A DNA stretch of 64,000 bases from Bacillus tianshenii (GCA_020524525.2 CP129018.1:1368115-1432114); one strand, 5' to 3'; numbered from the stretch's first letter, positions 43,539 to 53,794 are shown. Translations and numbers: made by a program. Notes: a model not told the origin generated them from the sequence alone.

Positions 43539-45431
43539 TTAAGCCACCCCCTGTGAGATTTCTAGGGATATAATCTGAACTGCCGATTCCCTGTTTGTTT
43601 CTTGTTCAAGTTCTTCAAAAGAACGAGACATGTTATCAAATTGTTCATCATTTCCGTATAGAGCAGTTAAATATGGCTCATAATTTTGTGCCACAACCTG
43701 TCTCACAATTTTTTGTGTAGGAGTCAACTCACCTTCTGCCACATCAAGTTCTTTTGGCAGAATGACAAATCGTTTGACTTGGCTCTCAGACGGGAGTGAC
43801 TTAACAATTTTTCCAACTTCATCACGGATTAATTGAACGACTTCCGAGTTTACGGAAAGATCGCGGTAACTCGTGTACGTGATTTGATTTTTCTCTGCCC
43901 ATCTCCCAACACTAGCTCGATTAATATTAATCATCGCTGTAACAAATGCTCGATCTTTTCCGAAAACAACAGCCTCTTGAATATAAGGGCTTTTCTTAAG
44001 ACTACTTTCGATAAGTCCAGAAGAAATTTGCTCACCAGAAGGTAAAGTAATAAGGTCATCTATGCGGTCAAACACTTGCAGCTCACCATTTTCATTCATT
44101 TGCCCGTAGTCTCCAGTGTCAAAGCTTTTGCCTTGTTCGCTACCAAGATAACCTGCAAACACCCCCGGACCTTCAATTTGGATTTCACCATCTGAAGTTA
44201 AGCTAATATTGGTAGAAGGCAATGGCTTCCCTGTTGTATTCGGGTTCACTTGATTATCAAGTTGAATTGCTGAAAAACCGGTTGTTTCGACCGTTCCGTA
44301 TGTTTGCTTTAAGTTCACACCTAACCCGTGAAAGAATTCAAAAGCGTCTGCGTTTAAAACACCTCCCGTAACATAAGCTCGTTTAAGGCGTGAAAGACCT
44401 AAATGGTCTCGAATAGCACTAAAGACCAAATAATCACCAAGCAAATAAGAAATATTAGGTGATGATGAGACTGACTGGTTGCTCAATTTTAGACGTGCCA
44501 TTTTTTCAATCATTGGTTCAAAAAATGAAAAAACTTTTTTCTTGAAAGGAGTGGAATCGTTCATTCGGACATGAAAACGGGCAATGATATTTTCATAAGT
44601 TCTTGGTGGTGCTTGAATAATATGAGGGCCGATTTCTCTTAAATCATTTAAAATAGTAGAAGGTTCTTCTGGGAAGTTTATTGTTAATCCTTTCGTTAAT
44701 GAAAGACCAATCGCCATAACTTGCTCGCAAATCCAAGCTAATGACAAAAAGGATAAATAATCATCGCTTTCGTCAACTGAATCAACTTCGTTAATCGATA
44801 AAGCTGTTTGAATAATATTCTCGTGACTGAATTGAGCTGCTTTTGATTGATCTGTAGCCCCAGAAGTAAATGTGATGAGGGCAATGTCTGTAGGGTCAAT
44901 TTCTTTAATTTGTTCTTCAAGTATTGTAGGATTCTTACTTAAATGTTTTTCCCCGCTCAATTGAATTTCTTTAAAAAATTTGAGTTTCGGATGGGTATAT
45001 TTTCGTAAACCCTTGTCATTGTAATAAATAATATGTTCAATTTGTGGAAGCTCATTAACAACATCTAGTACTTTGTCAACTTGTTCTTGATCTTCAACAA
45101 TAAGTATTCGTGTGTTACTTATTGTTAAGTATTGAAGCAGCTGTTCCGGTGTAGCATCTTGGTAGATACCTATAGGAATTGCTCCAATTGATTGCACGGC
45201 AAGTTCTGCAATCACCCACTCTGGACGATTATCCCCAATAATACCTATTTTTTCAGCTTTTCGTACACTGAACTGTTCTTGTAAGCCTATTGCAAATGAT
45301 TGAACAGCTTCATAATAAGTGGCCCATGACCATTGATTCCAAATACCTAGATCCTTCTGTCTGAGTGCCACTTTGTTGCTTTCGTTCTTTGCTTTATGAA
45401 GCAGTAACTGTGGTAAAGTTTGCTGCACCAT
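43539..45431 (-). CDS. Long-chain-type acyl-CoA synthetase inside the liv operon
   Basis: A 630-aa AMP-forming synthetase of the long (FadD15/FACL) subtype: ALITFTSGATDQSKAAQFSH near 190, YGTVETTGFSAIQ near 375, DRIDDLITLPSGEQI near 465 with LPSGE in place of GGEN, and a C-terminus ELTPTQKIVR with the catalytic lysine. Phosphate-loop Gly-Thr-Thr is GAT here. Placement between livG and livH is a recurring arrangement in bacteria, which suggests activation of the transported compound right after import. ATG 45431 follows AAGGGGGGAG. Confidence 0.88.
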   Translation of the reverse strand: MVQQTLPQLLLHKAKNESNKVALRQKDLGIWNQWSWATYYEAVQSFAIGLQEQFSVRKAEKIGIIGDNRPEWVIAELAVQSIGAIPIGIYQDATPEQLLQYLTISNTRILIVEDQEQVDKVLDVVNELPQIEHIIYYNDKGLRKYTHPKLKFFKEIQLSGEKHLSKNPTILEEQIKEIDPTDIALITFTSGATDQSKAAQFSHENIIQTALSINEVDSVDESDDYLSFLSLAWICEQVMAIGLSLTKGLTINFPEEPSTILNDLREIGPHIIQAPPRTYENIIARFHVRMNDSTPFKKKVFSFFEPMIEKMARLKLSNQSVSSSPNISYLLGDYLVFSAIRDHLGLSRLKRAYVTGGVLNADAFEFFHGLGVNLKQTYGTVETTGFSAIQLDNQVNPNTTGKPLPSTNISLTSDGEIQIEGPGVFAGYLGSEQGKSFDTGDYGQMNENGELQVFDRIDDLITLPSGEQISSGLIESSLKKSPYIQEAVVFGKDRAFVTAMININRASVGRWAEKNQITYTSYRDLSVNSEVVQLIRDEVGKIVKSLPSESQVKRFVILPKELDVAEGELTPTQKIVRQVVAQNYEPYLTALYGNDEQFDNMSRSFEELEQETNRESAVQIISLEISQGVA

Positions 45432-45448
45432 TTAACTATCTCCCCCCT

Positions 45449-46222
45449 TTAGCTTACTTCCTCTTGTTCGCCGAGATAAGCACGTATAACTTCTGGATTA
45501 TTTTGAATTTCTTGTGGTGTTCCAAAGCCAATGCGCTTTCCAAAATCAAGAACAGCAATATGATCCGATAAATCCATAATGACGCCCATATCATGTTCGA
45601 TTAGGAAAACTGTAATCCCGTTTAATTCATGCATATCTAAAATAAACCGGGCCATATCCTCTTTCTCTGCATTGTTCATTCCAGCCATCGGTTCATCAAG
45701 TAGAATTAATTCAGGCTCTAATGCAAGTGCTCTTCCCACTTCTACACGTTTTTGCAGACCATACGGTAATGTTCCGACAGGTGTATGACGAATATCTTGC
45801 ATTTCCAAAAACTCAATGACTTCCTCAACGGAATGACGGTGGGCCACTTCTTCTTTTTCTGCTCCCCCCCAATACATGCCGCCAGAGAATAAGCCTGACT
45901 TCATTCGAACATGACGTCCAAGCTTTAAATTGTCGAGTACAGACATTTGTGCAAATAACGCGATGTTTTGAAAAGCTCTCGCAATCCCTAAGGATGTTCG
46001 ATTGTACGGCTTCATATTAAGAATGTCTTGACCATTAAATTTAATTGAGCCAGTGGAAGGTTTGTAGAGGCCGCTAATACAATTCAGCATACTTGTCTTT
46101 CCAGCACCATTTGGCCCAATTAGTGAAAAGATCTCTCCTTTTTCAACATGATAAGATACGTCATTTAAAGCCTTAACCCCTCCAAATTGCAAGGAAATGT
46201 TCTCCACTTCTAAGATAGGCAA
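45449..46222 (-). CDS. livG: ABC transporter ATPase LivG-like
   Basis: A 257-aa ABC ATPase: Walker A GPNGAGKTSMLN, a long LivG-type insertion MKSGLFSGGMYWGGAEKEEV, signature-like LPYGLQKRVEVGRALALEP, Walker B LLDEPMAGMNNAE and switch region FLIEHDMGVIM. It is the first gene of the operon, 20 nt after a cre site. AAGGGGGGCG precedes the ATG. Confidence 0.9.
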   Translation of the reverse strand: MPILEVENISLQFGGVKALNDVSYHVEKGEIFSLIGPNGAGKTSMLNCISGLYKPSTGSIKFNGQDILNMKPYNRTSLGIARAFQNIALFAQMSVLDNLKLGRHVRMKSGLFSGGMYWGGAEKEEVAHRHSVEEVIEFLEMQDIRHTPVGTLPYGLQKRVEVGRALALEPELILLDEPMAGMNNAEKEDMARFILDMHELNGITVFLIEHDMGVIMDLSDHIAVLDFGKRIGFGTPQEIQNNPEVIRAYLGEQEEVS

Positions 46223-46241
46223 TTAGACGCCCCCCTTTTTA

Positions 46242-46255
46242 TGTAAGCGTTATCA
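46242..46255. promoter_or_regulatory. cre site upstream of the liv operon
   Basis: TGTAAGCGTTATCA fits the CcpA consensus TGWAARCGYTWNCW completely. It is 20 nt upstream of livG, a typical repressing position. Confidence 0.75.
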
Positions 46256-46412
46256 TTCGGATATATCGTATTATATAAATCATCACAATTAGAAGTCAAC
46301 ATAAATTTCTTAATTTTGAGAATATTCTGTTTAATAATTTTGTCGAATCGTTGCCATAATGAATCTTAAACGGTCGATTCTACCATTTTTTTATTATTTG
46401 ACGAATTGTAAT

Positions 46413-47455
46413 ATTAAGTGCAACACCTGAACTTTAGGGTAAAAAAATAACCCATGGCAACCTCGTGTATAATGTTGATTACCACACCAAACATCACACG
46501 GAGGAATTGTCATGAGTTATCAACATCTTACCACATTTGACCGAGCACGTATAGAAACCTTGAAAGCTGAAGGTAAATCGATTCGAGATATTGCCATACA
46601 GCTAAAGCGCAGTCCATCCACTATCTCCAGAGAAGTTAGACGAAATCAGGTGGGAGATACTTATCAATCTGAGCTAGCCCATGACACGTATCAAACCCGT
46701 CGAGAGAATTGTGGTCGGATCGGGAAATGGTCTGAAGAAATGGCTGCGACAATTAACGAGAAATTGCAGGCTACATGGTCTCCAGAACAAATTGTGGGTC
46801 GTCTATTCCAAGGGTTCCTGAGCTTTAAAACGCTTTACCGGTGGATCTACACTGGGAAATTGAACGAAGGAGACCTCAACGTACTCCGACAAAAAGGAAA
46901 ACGGCAGAAACCAAAGGAAACTCGTGGCCGATTTAACGTTGGCACATCTATCAATAAACGTCCCAAAGAGGTTCGAAAACGGTCCACGTTCGGCCACTGG
47001 GAACTCGACAGTGTTGTTTCCAGTCGAGGAAACAGTAAGGGGTGTCTAGCCACTTTTGTCGAGAGGAAAACCCGTTGGTATCACGCCATTAAAATGCCTA
47101 ATCGCACAGCTGCGTCTATGGAAAAGGCTATTCGTCTTCTTGAAGGGCAACTCCCCCATGGAGCTTTTCAAACCGCGACTGTGGATCGCGGAAAAGAGTT
47201 TTCGTGTTATAGAACCATTGAGGAAGAACTTGAGATTGATGTGTATTTCGCTGATCCTTACTCTTCGTGGCAACGCGGGAGTAATGAGAACGCGAATGGA
47301 CTCATTCGTGAATTCTTCCCCAAGAAAACCGACTTAGCTAAAGTAACTGATTACGAACTAGTTGGAGCGTTGTCTTTTATTAATCGCAGACCACGAAAGT
47401 GCCTTGAATGGAAATCAGCACACGAAGCGTTTCAGGAAGAACTGTTGCACTTAAT
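46413..47455 (+). mobile_element. IS30-family insertion sequence
   Basis: About 1.04 kb. The terminal inverted repeat ATTAAGTGCAACA occurs at 46413-46425 and inverted at 47443-47455. A single intact transposase gene lies between, and its last codons run through the right repeat. No clear target duplication was found in the 3 bp on either side, so the boundaries may be off by a few bases. It sits between the liv promoter region and the RHH-like gene and breaks no visible gene. Confidence 0.85.
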
Positions 47456-47459
47456 TTGA
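46512..47459 (+). CDS. IS30-family transposase
   Basis: A 315-aa DDE transposase. The N-terminal helix-turn-helix is LTTFDRARIETLKAEGKSI and IAIQLKRSPSTISREVRRN. The catalytic triad is visible as Asp in HWELDSVVS, Asp in ATVDRGKEF and Glu in QRGSNENANGLIREFFP. The length is normal and no frameshift is seen, so it is probably active. GGAGGAATT precedes the ATG. Confidence 0.93.
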   Translation: MSYQHLTTFDRARIETLKAEGKSIRDIAIQLKRSPSTISREVRRNQVGDTYQSELAHDTYQTRRENCGRIGKWSEEMAATINEKLQATWSPEQIVGRLFQGFLSFKTLYRWIYTGKLNEGDLNVLRQKGKRQKPKETRGRFNVGTSINKRPKEVRKRSTFGHWELDSVVSSRGNSKGCLATFVERKTRWYHAIKMPNRTAASMEKAIRLLEGQLPHGAFQTATVDRGKEFSCYRTIEEELEIDVYFADPYSSWQRGSNENANGLIREFFPKKTDLAKVTDYELVGALSFINRRPRKCLEWKSAHEAFQEELLHLI

Positions 47460-47562
47460 CAAACCGTCATTTTAATAACATTTATTGCTTTTGGAAGTAT
47501 CTACTTTTCTGCCTTGCCATTTATTCTATGTTCATAAGGATTTGGTCATGCTTGTTTTAAGA

Positions 47563-47599
47563 ATAAAAAATAAACGTACGGTTAAACTCCCGTACGTTT
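47563..47599 (-). terminator. Terminator of the small RHH-like gene
   Basis: AAACGTACGG (47572-47581) and CCGTACGTTT (47590-47599) form a 10-bp stem with an 8-nt loop. ATTTTTTATTC follows on the minus strand. Confidence 0.8.
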
Positions 47600-47615
47600 A
47601 CCTTGCTCCCTTCTA

Positions 47616-47792
47616 TTACCCTTTGAAAGCATTATTTATAGCTTGCTGCACCTTTTCAATTTCCTCTAAACCTACTTGCGAATAGCGATTTAACACCAAT
47701 TCGATCGCTTCTTCAAATGAAATATTTTTTGTTTCTGAAATAGCTTTTAAACTTTTTGCAGTTTCTGGATCAATATTTAAGTTAAACTTCAT
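47616..47792 (-). CDS. Small ribbon-helix-helix-like protein
   Basis: A 58-aa protein with ATG 47792 and AAAGGAG 7 nt upstream. It begins MKFNLNIDPETAKSLKAISE, a beta strand followed by a helix, then a second helix SFEEAIELVLNRYSQVGLEE. That pattern fits a short RHH DNA-binding protein or antitoxin. No partner toxin is next to it, as the IS30 element lies on the downstream side. It has its own terminator. Confidence 0.6.
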   Translation of the reverse strand: MKFNLNIDPETAKSLKAISETKNISFEEAIELVLNRYSQVGLEEIEKVQQAINNAFKG

Positions 47793-47964
47793 AAAAATAC
47801 TCCTTTAATTCAAAACTTCATCCCGTACTATTGTACCTTATTAGGGAAAAACATCAATCTTTTGGCAAGAATAGTCTTAGATTATTTTTTGAAAAACCAC
47901 TTTCTTGAATTTGAGAGCAGTTTTTTAGTATGATGAGGAAAACTTTTGGTTTGGGGGTTTAATT

Positions 47965-48969
47965 GTGAAAATTAGTATTCTTGACCAATGTCCAGTTTCC
48001 AAAGGGGCCACATATAAAGATGCTTACAATGCGACAATTGCATTAGCAAAAGCTGCTGACAGCTGGGGTTTTACCCGATATTGGTTAGCAGAGCATCACA
48101 GTATGGATACCCTCTCCTGTCCATCTCCTGAAATATTTCTCGCTCATCTTGGTGCAGTTACAGAAAATATCAGAATCGGCTCTGGTGGCATCTTGCTTCC
48201 ATACTATAAACCATATAAAGTAGCTGAGAATTTTCATTTGCTGGAAACATTGTACCCTGCAAGAATTGATTTAGGTATCGGTCGCGCACCCGGCGGCTCA
48301 GCTGAAGTATCGATGGCGTTATCAGATAACTATTTACAGCAAGTGAATGAAATGCCAGATAAAATAAAAGAACTTCAATCATTTCTCAATGATCGATTTT
48401 CCCCTGATCATCCATCTTCAAAGATTAAAGCCGTTCCTATTCCAAATGATAAACCTTCTCTTTGGTTATTAGGTACAGGGAAAAAAAGCGCGAAAATGGC
48501 TGCAGAAAATGGTACAGCATATGTATATGGACATTTTATGAGCAATGTAAATGGTGACGAAATCATTAAAAATTATAGAGAACAATTCACACCTCATAAT
48601 GGTAGCAAACCATATGTAATGATCGCTGTTTCAGTCATTTGTGCTGAAACAACAAAACAGGCGGAAGAATTAGCTTTAAGTCAATTATTCTGGCACATCC
48701 TCGTTGAAAAAGAAGGTTACAGCAGCGGCATTCCTTCTATTAAAGAAGCACAAAGCTATCCCTACACGGAAAAAGATATTAACAAAATGAAGGAACACCG
48801 CGAAAAAATGATAGCTGGCAGCCCATCAGAAGTAAAAGAACAATTACGTCTATTAAAAGATACCTATCATGCAGATGAAGTGATGATTCTAACGATCACT
48901 CATGATTACAGCGCTCGGGCTAAATCATATGAGCTGATTGCAAAGCATCTCTTGTCGGAAAAGAATTAA
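47965..48969 (+). CDS. Luciferase-like flavin-dependent monooxygenase
   Basis: A 334-aa LLM-class oxidoreductase of the bacterial luciferase fold (YwcH/YhbW-like): ILDQCPVSKGATYKDAYNAT, RYWLAEHHSMDTLSCPSPE, RIGSGGILLPYYKPYKVAE and RIDLGIGRAPGGS. It uses reduced FMN or F420-type flavin, and the substrate is unknown. GTG is the start after TTTGGGGG. The 3' end overlaps the stop of gltC by 4 nt (convergent). Confidence 0.85.
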   Translation: MKISILDQCPVSKGATYKDAYNATIALAKAADSWGFTRYWLAEHHSMDTLSCPSPEIFLAHLGAVTENIRIGSGGILLPYYKPYKVAENFHLLETLYPARIDLGIGRAPGGSAEVSMALSDNYLQQVNEMPDKIKELQSFLNDRFSPDHPSSKIKAVPIPNDKPSLWLLGTGKKSAKMAAENGTAYVYGHFMSNVNGDEIIKNYREQFTPHNGSKPYVMIAVSVICAETTKQAEELALSQLFWHILVEKEGYSSGIPSIKEAQSYPYTEKDINKMKEHREKMIAGSPSEVKEQLRLLKDTYHADEVMILTITHDYSARAKSYELIAKHLLSEKN

Positions 48970-49868
48970 TGAAATTGTGCTAACTTTCTAAAATGGTCTT
49001 TAACAAAATCATAAAAAAGCTTGACGGTCGGAAGTAATTGCCTATTATTTGGAATGATAACTCCAACTGTTCGTGTTACAGGTTTGTCGCGCAACGGAAG
49101 CTTGACCGTTGCTCGCGGCAATGTATCAATAATGGTTATTTCCGGAATAAGTGTTACCCCTAGCCCTGCTGCAACTAATCCTTTAATCGCATCAATATCT
49201 TCTCCTTCAAAAGCTACATTTGGCTCATACCCACTTTCTTGACAAGCCTTTACCACTACCTCTCGTAAGATATATCCATCTGGAAACAAAATGAACGGGT
49301 CATTTTGCAGTTCGCTTAGTGTTACAGAATCTTGAGATGCGGCAGGATGATTGACCGGTACTAACGCAATCATATTTTCTAAGAAAAGAATGTTTCCTTC
49401 GACTTTATTTTCATGCTTCGGTATAGGACCTAATAAAGCTAGGTCAATCTCCCCGTTTATAACATTTTTTATTAATTCATGATAAGAGCTTTGATGAAGG
49501 TGGAATTTAACTAATGGATATTTCTCTCGGAACGCAGAAATAGCAATTGGAAGCAAATAAGCAGCTAAGCTACTCGGATAGCCGATGCGTATCGTTCCGC
49601 GTTCTGGTTCTGAATACTCTTCCACCTCCCGTAAAGCGTTTTCAATTACATGCATTGCTTCTTTCATATGGCTTAGAAATGCTTTCCCAATAGGTGTTAA
49701 TTTCACATTACGACCTTCTCTAATAAATAAACTGACATCTAACTCTGCTTCAAGATTTACAATTTGTCTACTTACGGCAGATTGAGCAACATGTAATGCA
49801 TTGGCAGCATCTGTCACATGTTCACGTTCAGCCACTTCGATAAAATATTTAATTTGCCTTAACTCCAT
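48966..49868 (-). CDS. gltC: LysR-family regulator GltC
   Basis: A 300-aa LysR-type regulator. N-terminal winged HTH: MELRQIKYFIEVAEREHV, AANALHVAQSAVSRQI, LFIREGRNVKLTPIG. The effector domain has GTIRIGYPSSLAAYLLP and GEDIDAIKGLVAAGLGVTLIP. The sequence closely resembles B. subtilis GltC, which activates glutamate synthase genes. Here it is divergent from an NADP-type glutamate dehydrogenase gene, with a 194-bp AT-rich gap that would hold its binding sites. Confidence 0.85.
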   Translation of the reverse strand: MELRQIKYFIEVAEREHVTDAANALHVAQSAVSRQIVNLEAELDVSLFIREGRNVKLTPIGKAFLSHMKEAMHVIENALREVEEYSEPERGTIRIGYPSSLAAYLLPIAISAFREKYPLVKFHLHQSSYHELIKNVINGEIDLALLGPIPKHENKVEGNILFLENMIALVPVNHPAASQDSVTLSELQNDPFILFPDGYILREVVVKACQESGYEPNVAFEGEDIDAIKGLVAAGLGVTLIPEITIIDTLPRATVKLPLRDKPVTRTVGVIIPNNRQLLPTVKLFYDFVKDHFRKLAQFH

Positions 49869-50059
49869 TTTTTATCCCCCAATTAAACTATCTCATATTG
49901 GCATCAATTTTATCTAAATTAAATATTGTTTGAATTATTTTATAATTGTAATATATTTCTATAGGGATATAAAGAATGATTTTGTCAATTTTCATATTAA
50001 TTTGTCCAACGTTTCGGGATAATTGGAGTTGACGTGTTATTAATTTAGGGGGAGATTGA

Positions 50060-51445
<1,386 letters not shown>

Positions 51446-51454
51446 ATATTAGAC

Positions 51455-51486
51455 AAGGTCAGCGAATATGCTGGCCTTTTTTTTTA
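51455..51486 (+). terminator. Terminator of gdhA
   Basis: AAGGTCAGC and GCTGGCCTT form a 9-bp stem with one wobble and a 6-nt loop. Ten Ts follow. Confidence 0.9.
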
Positions 51487-51547
51487 TGAGAGAGTATATC
51501 GTTCTCCTCCCCTCCACAAGCTAACATGAAAACAGGAGGTGTTGAAA

Positions 51548-51865
51548 TTGAACGACAAAAATTATGAAGAAATTTATAATCAATATGTGCAACAATCAGA
51601 ACAACAAGCAGCGCAAGAAGCCATGAATTCAAACCCAAACACGAATCAGGAAACAATTATTGCTGTACGCAAAAACAATGATGGCGACCTTATTGCTTTT
51701 AAAACAGATACTGGTCGTGTTCTCGATTATCCAACCGCAATAGCAGAAGCAAAAGCAGGAAAGCTTGCTCATATCGATGTCTTTCATAAGTATGGTCGAG
51801 ATATTCTTAGAAGTGAACCTGATGGTATAAACAGCAATAACTTAGACAACTTAGATGTTTTTTAA
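51548..51865 (+). CDS. DUF3892-type small protein
   Basis: A protein of about 105 aa. A glutamine- and asparagine-rich N-terminus precedes a DUF3892-like region IIAVRKNNDGDLIAFKTDTG and DYPTAIAEAKAGKLAHIDVF. The function is unknown. TTG 51548 is preferred, as AGGAGG (51534-51539) is 8 nt upstream; GTG 51539 overlaps it. It is monocistronic with a terminator. Confidence 0.75.
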   Translation: MNDKNYEEIYNQYVQQSEQQAAQEAMNSNPNTNQETIIAVRKNNDGDLIAFKTDTGRVLDYPTAIAEAKAGKLAHIDVFHKYGRDILRSEPDGINSNNLDNLDVF

Positions 51866-51871
51866 GTAAAT

Positions 51872-51908
51872 AAGCGCTCTGCCAATTGGCAAAGCGCTTT
51901 GTTTTTTT
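51872..51908 (+). terminator. Terminator of the DUF3892 gene
   Basis: AAGCGCT-TGCC pairs with GGCA-AGCGCTT with one unpaired base on each side and an AATT loop. TTTGTTTTTTT follows. Confidence 0.9.
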
Positions 51909-51922
51909 GAATATAGATTAAT

Positions 51923-52234
51923 TTACTTGCCACGTTTTTCTTCAGATGGCTCTTCATCTAAGTCTGGTTCTTCTTCATCCATATTTTGAGATGTATCTGG
52001 CTCACCTGGTTGACGGACATTACGGTTGTCATTATCTAAATCTAGACCTTGATTATCCATATCTAAATCATTGTCTAGATTATCTCTTGTATTATTGACC
52101 CCGTCATTATCATACTGAACTGGATTGTAGTTTACATCCTCTGGGTTGTTCATGTCATTTCCTCCATAGTTACATGCAGACAAAACTGTGACAGATAACA
52201 TCATCGTCATAATAGATAAAAATACTTTTTTCAT
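51923..52234 (-). CDS. Asp/Asn-rich small lipoprotein
   Basis: A protein of about 103 aa starting at ATG 52234 (GAGGAGGT 8 nt upstream). A signal peptide MKKVFLSIMTMMLSVTVLSAC ends in lipobox LSAC, so it should be exported and lipid-anchored. The remaining 80 residues are very acidic and full of Asp and Asn (DNDLDMDNQGLDLDNDNRN), low in complexity and probably disordered, perhaps binding calcium. No family is recognised. Confidence 0.75.
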   Translation of the reverse strand: MKKVFLSIMTMMLSVTVLSACNYGGNDMNNPEDVNYNPVQYDNDGVNNTRDNLDNDLDMDNQGLDLDNDNRNVRQPGEPDTSQNMDEEEPDLDEEPSEEKRGK

Positions 52235-52321
52235 GCTAATTACCTCCTCGTATGTTCTTGGCATTTGTTAATCTGTTCAAAAACGTACAAATTAACCTCA
52301 ATTTTTCATGGAATTTAATGT

Positions 52322-52355
52322 AAAAAAGCAGCCTGTGAAGACAGCCTGCTTTTTA
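52322..52355 (-). terminator. Terminator of the YfhD-like gene
   Basis: AAAAAGCAGNCTGT pairs with ACAGNCTGCTTTTT around a 4-nt loop, with one mismatch in the stem. A-run and T-run flanks allow both orientations. Confidence 0.8.
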
Positions 52356-52358
52356 TAA

Positions 52359-52544
52359 TTATTTTCTTTTCTGCGCACGTGCATTTGCTGCTTCTGAACG
52401 TTGCTGTGCTTCAAAATCATCTTGATCAGCAATCTCTTGAGAAAACTCGATATCTTGACCATCGGGGATAATTTGGTTTTTTGGTGTTTGAGCTAACTTT
52501 GCTTTATCTTTGTGCTGACCTTTTTTGCTTTGTCCTCTTGTCAT
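52359..52544 (-). CDS. YfhD-family small protein
   Basis: A 61-aa hydrophilic protein with the pattern of the Bacillus YfhD family: a basic Gln/Lys start (MTRGQSKKGQHKDKAKL), the segment QTPKNQIIPDGQDIEFSQEI, and an Ala/Arg-rich helix ending (RSEAANARAQKRK). The function is unknown. A GGGGTCAT site is close to the ATG. It is transcribed alone. Confidence 0.65.
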   Translation of the reverse strand: MTRGQSKKGQHKDKAKLAQTPKNQIIPDGQDIEFSQEIADQDDFEAQQRSEAANARAQKRK

Positions 52545-52610
52545 GATTAATGACCCCTTTCATAAATGAAATGTTCTACAATAGGCTTCCTCATATGATC
52601 GATATTTATT

Positions 52611-52650
52611 AAAAAAAGACTGCCTCCCACGAAAAGTGAAAGACAGCCTT
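52611..52650 (-). terminator. Terminator of the DJ-1/PfpI gene
   Basis: AGACTGCCTCCCAC (52617-52630) and GTGAAAGACAGCCT (52636-52649) pair through several G-U pairs around a 5-nt loop. TTTTTTT follows on the minus strand. Confidence 0.75.
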
Positions 52651-52654
52651 GTGC

Positions 52655-53179
52655 CTATGATGTTGCTATTACATCAATTAATTCTCTTAAGTAATCAGGT
52701 AAATCAGGTGGTCTGCGACTTGAAACAAGCTGTCCGTCAACAACGACAGGTTCATCAACCCAAGTTGCTCCCGCGTTTTTCATATCATCCTTAATTCCCG
52801 GGGTACTTGTTACCTTTCGACCGTGAAGGATATTTGCAGAAATTAATACCCAACCAGCATGACAAATTTGCCCAATTGGTTTTCGCGCTTGGTCCATTGA
52901 TTGAACAATTTCAATGACGGTCTTATATCTCCTTAATTTATCCGGAGACCAACCACCCGGAACTAATAAAGCATCATAATCATTTGGATCGATATCCTCA
53001 AATGCATAATCAGATGTCACTGGTACGCCATACTTCCCTTTGTATTGTTGCTTGGCTTTCTCACCAACAATATGAACAATCGCCCCTTCTTCACGCAGGC
53101 GCAGCACAGGGTACCATAATTCTAAATCTTCAAAATCATCGCTTACTATTTGGATAACTTTTTTTCCTTTTAACTTCAA
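52655..53179 (-). CDS. DJ-1/PfpI superfamily general-stress-type protein
   Basis: A 174-aa PfpI/YfkM-like protein. The nucleophile elbow QICHAGWVL carries the reactive Cys near 107, with acid EDLELWYP and DDYDALLVPGGWSPDKLR-type segments around it. VTSTPGIKDDMKNAGATW is typical of the family. Members act as deglycases, proteases or chaperones under stress, and the precise activity is not decidable here. The gap 53180-53482 behind its promoter holds a terminator for the next operon and no other feature. Confidence 0.85.
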   Translation of the reverse strand: MKLKGKKVIQIVSDDFEDLELWYPVLRLREEGAIVHIVGEKAKQQYKGKYGVPVTSDYAFEDIDPNDYDALLVPGGWSPDKLRRYKTVIEIVQSMDQARKPIGQICHAGWVLISANILHGRKVTSTPGIKDDMKNAGATWVDEPVVVDGQLVSSRRPPDLPDYLRELIDVIATS

Positions 53180-53444
53180 CTGTCAGCCTCCTTCAATGAT
53201 TTTTTCACTTTCATTTTCAAACATGAAAAAATAAAATGCAAATGATCTGTTGCTTTATTAATTTTACATTTACAAACACACATAAACATGATTTTCTTTA
53301 TATCCTTTATCTATTTATAATAAATTCATACGGTGCGTGAAATTTTTATTTTCTAGGGACTTTGAGCGGGAAAAATCGATGTTTTAACTGTAAGAGTAGT
53401 AAATAAAAGAATGCAGGTCTTCAGTTACTCCCTTTTCAATAGAA

Positions 53445-53475
53445 AGACCTCTTCTGCATGGTGCAGATGAGGTCT
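53445..53475 (-). terminator. Terminator of the partner-switching operon
   Basis: A long stem, AGACCTC-TCTGCA pairing with TGCAGA-GAGGTCT, has one unpaired base on each side and a 3-nt loop. TTTCTATTG follows on the minus strand, just after the last STAS gene. Confidence 0.8.
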
Positions 53476-53482
53476 ATATACA

Positions 53483-53794
53483 TTATTGTAAGACATTTTC
53501 TCCAAGAATGTCAGAAAGCTGCAATAACTCAAATATTGATTTTATGCTTTCAGATACTTCTACAATCGAAATGTTTGTATTTTGTTCATGCAATTCTTGG
53601 ACCATTTCAATTAATAGGCCAATACCTGTGGAGTCGACAAACTCTACCTCTTGAAAATTGATAACAATATGCTTATAAGTGTGCAAGGAGGGAAGAATTC
53701 TATCATACATCATCTCAGTTACCTCAATATCTAGTGATCCTTTAAAATAAAGGATCAAACTTTTCTCTTGTAATTCGATCTGATAAGAAAACAA
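53483..53794 (-). CDS. STAS-domain anti-anti-sigma-type protein (second copy)
   Basis: A 103-aa STAS protein. FVDSTGIGLLIEMV carries the Ser that is phosphorylated by a partner kinase in SpoIIAA/RsbV-type proteins. It is the last gene of the operon, before a terminator. It and the protein at 56734 are the two STAS partners of the operon and probably compete for the HATPase or act as its targets. Confidence 0.87.
   Translation of the reverse strand: MFSYQIELQEKSLILYFKGSLDIEVTEMMYDRILPSLHTYKHIVINFQEVEFVDSTGIGLLIEMVQELHEQNTNISIVEVSESIKSIFELLQLSDILGENVLQ

Noticed and set aside
46410-46413. Target-site duplication of the IS30 element
   Set aside because: The three bases outside the left and right repeats do not match; I could not define a duplication.
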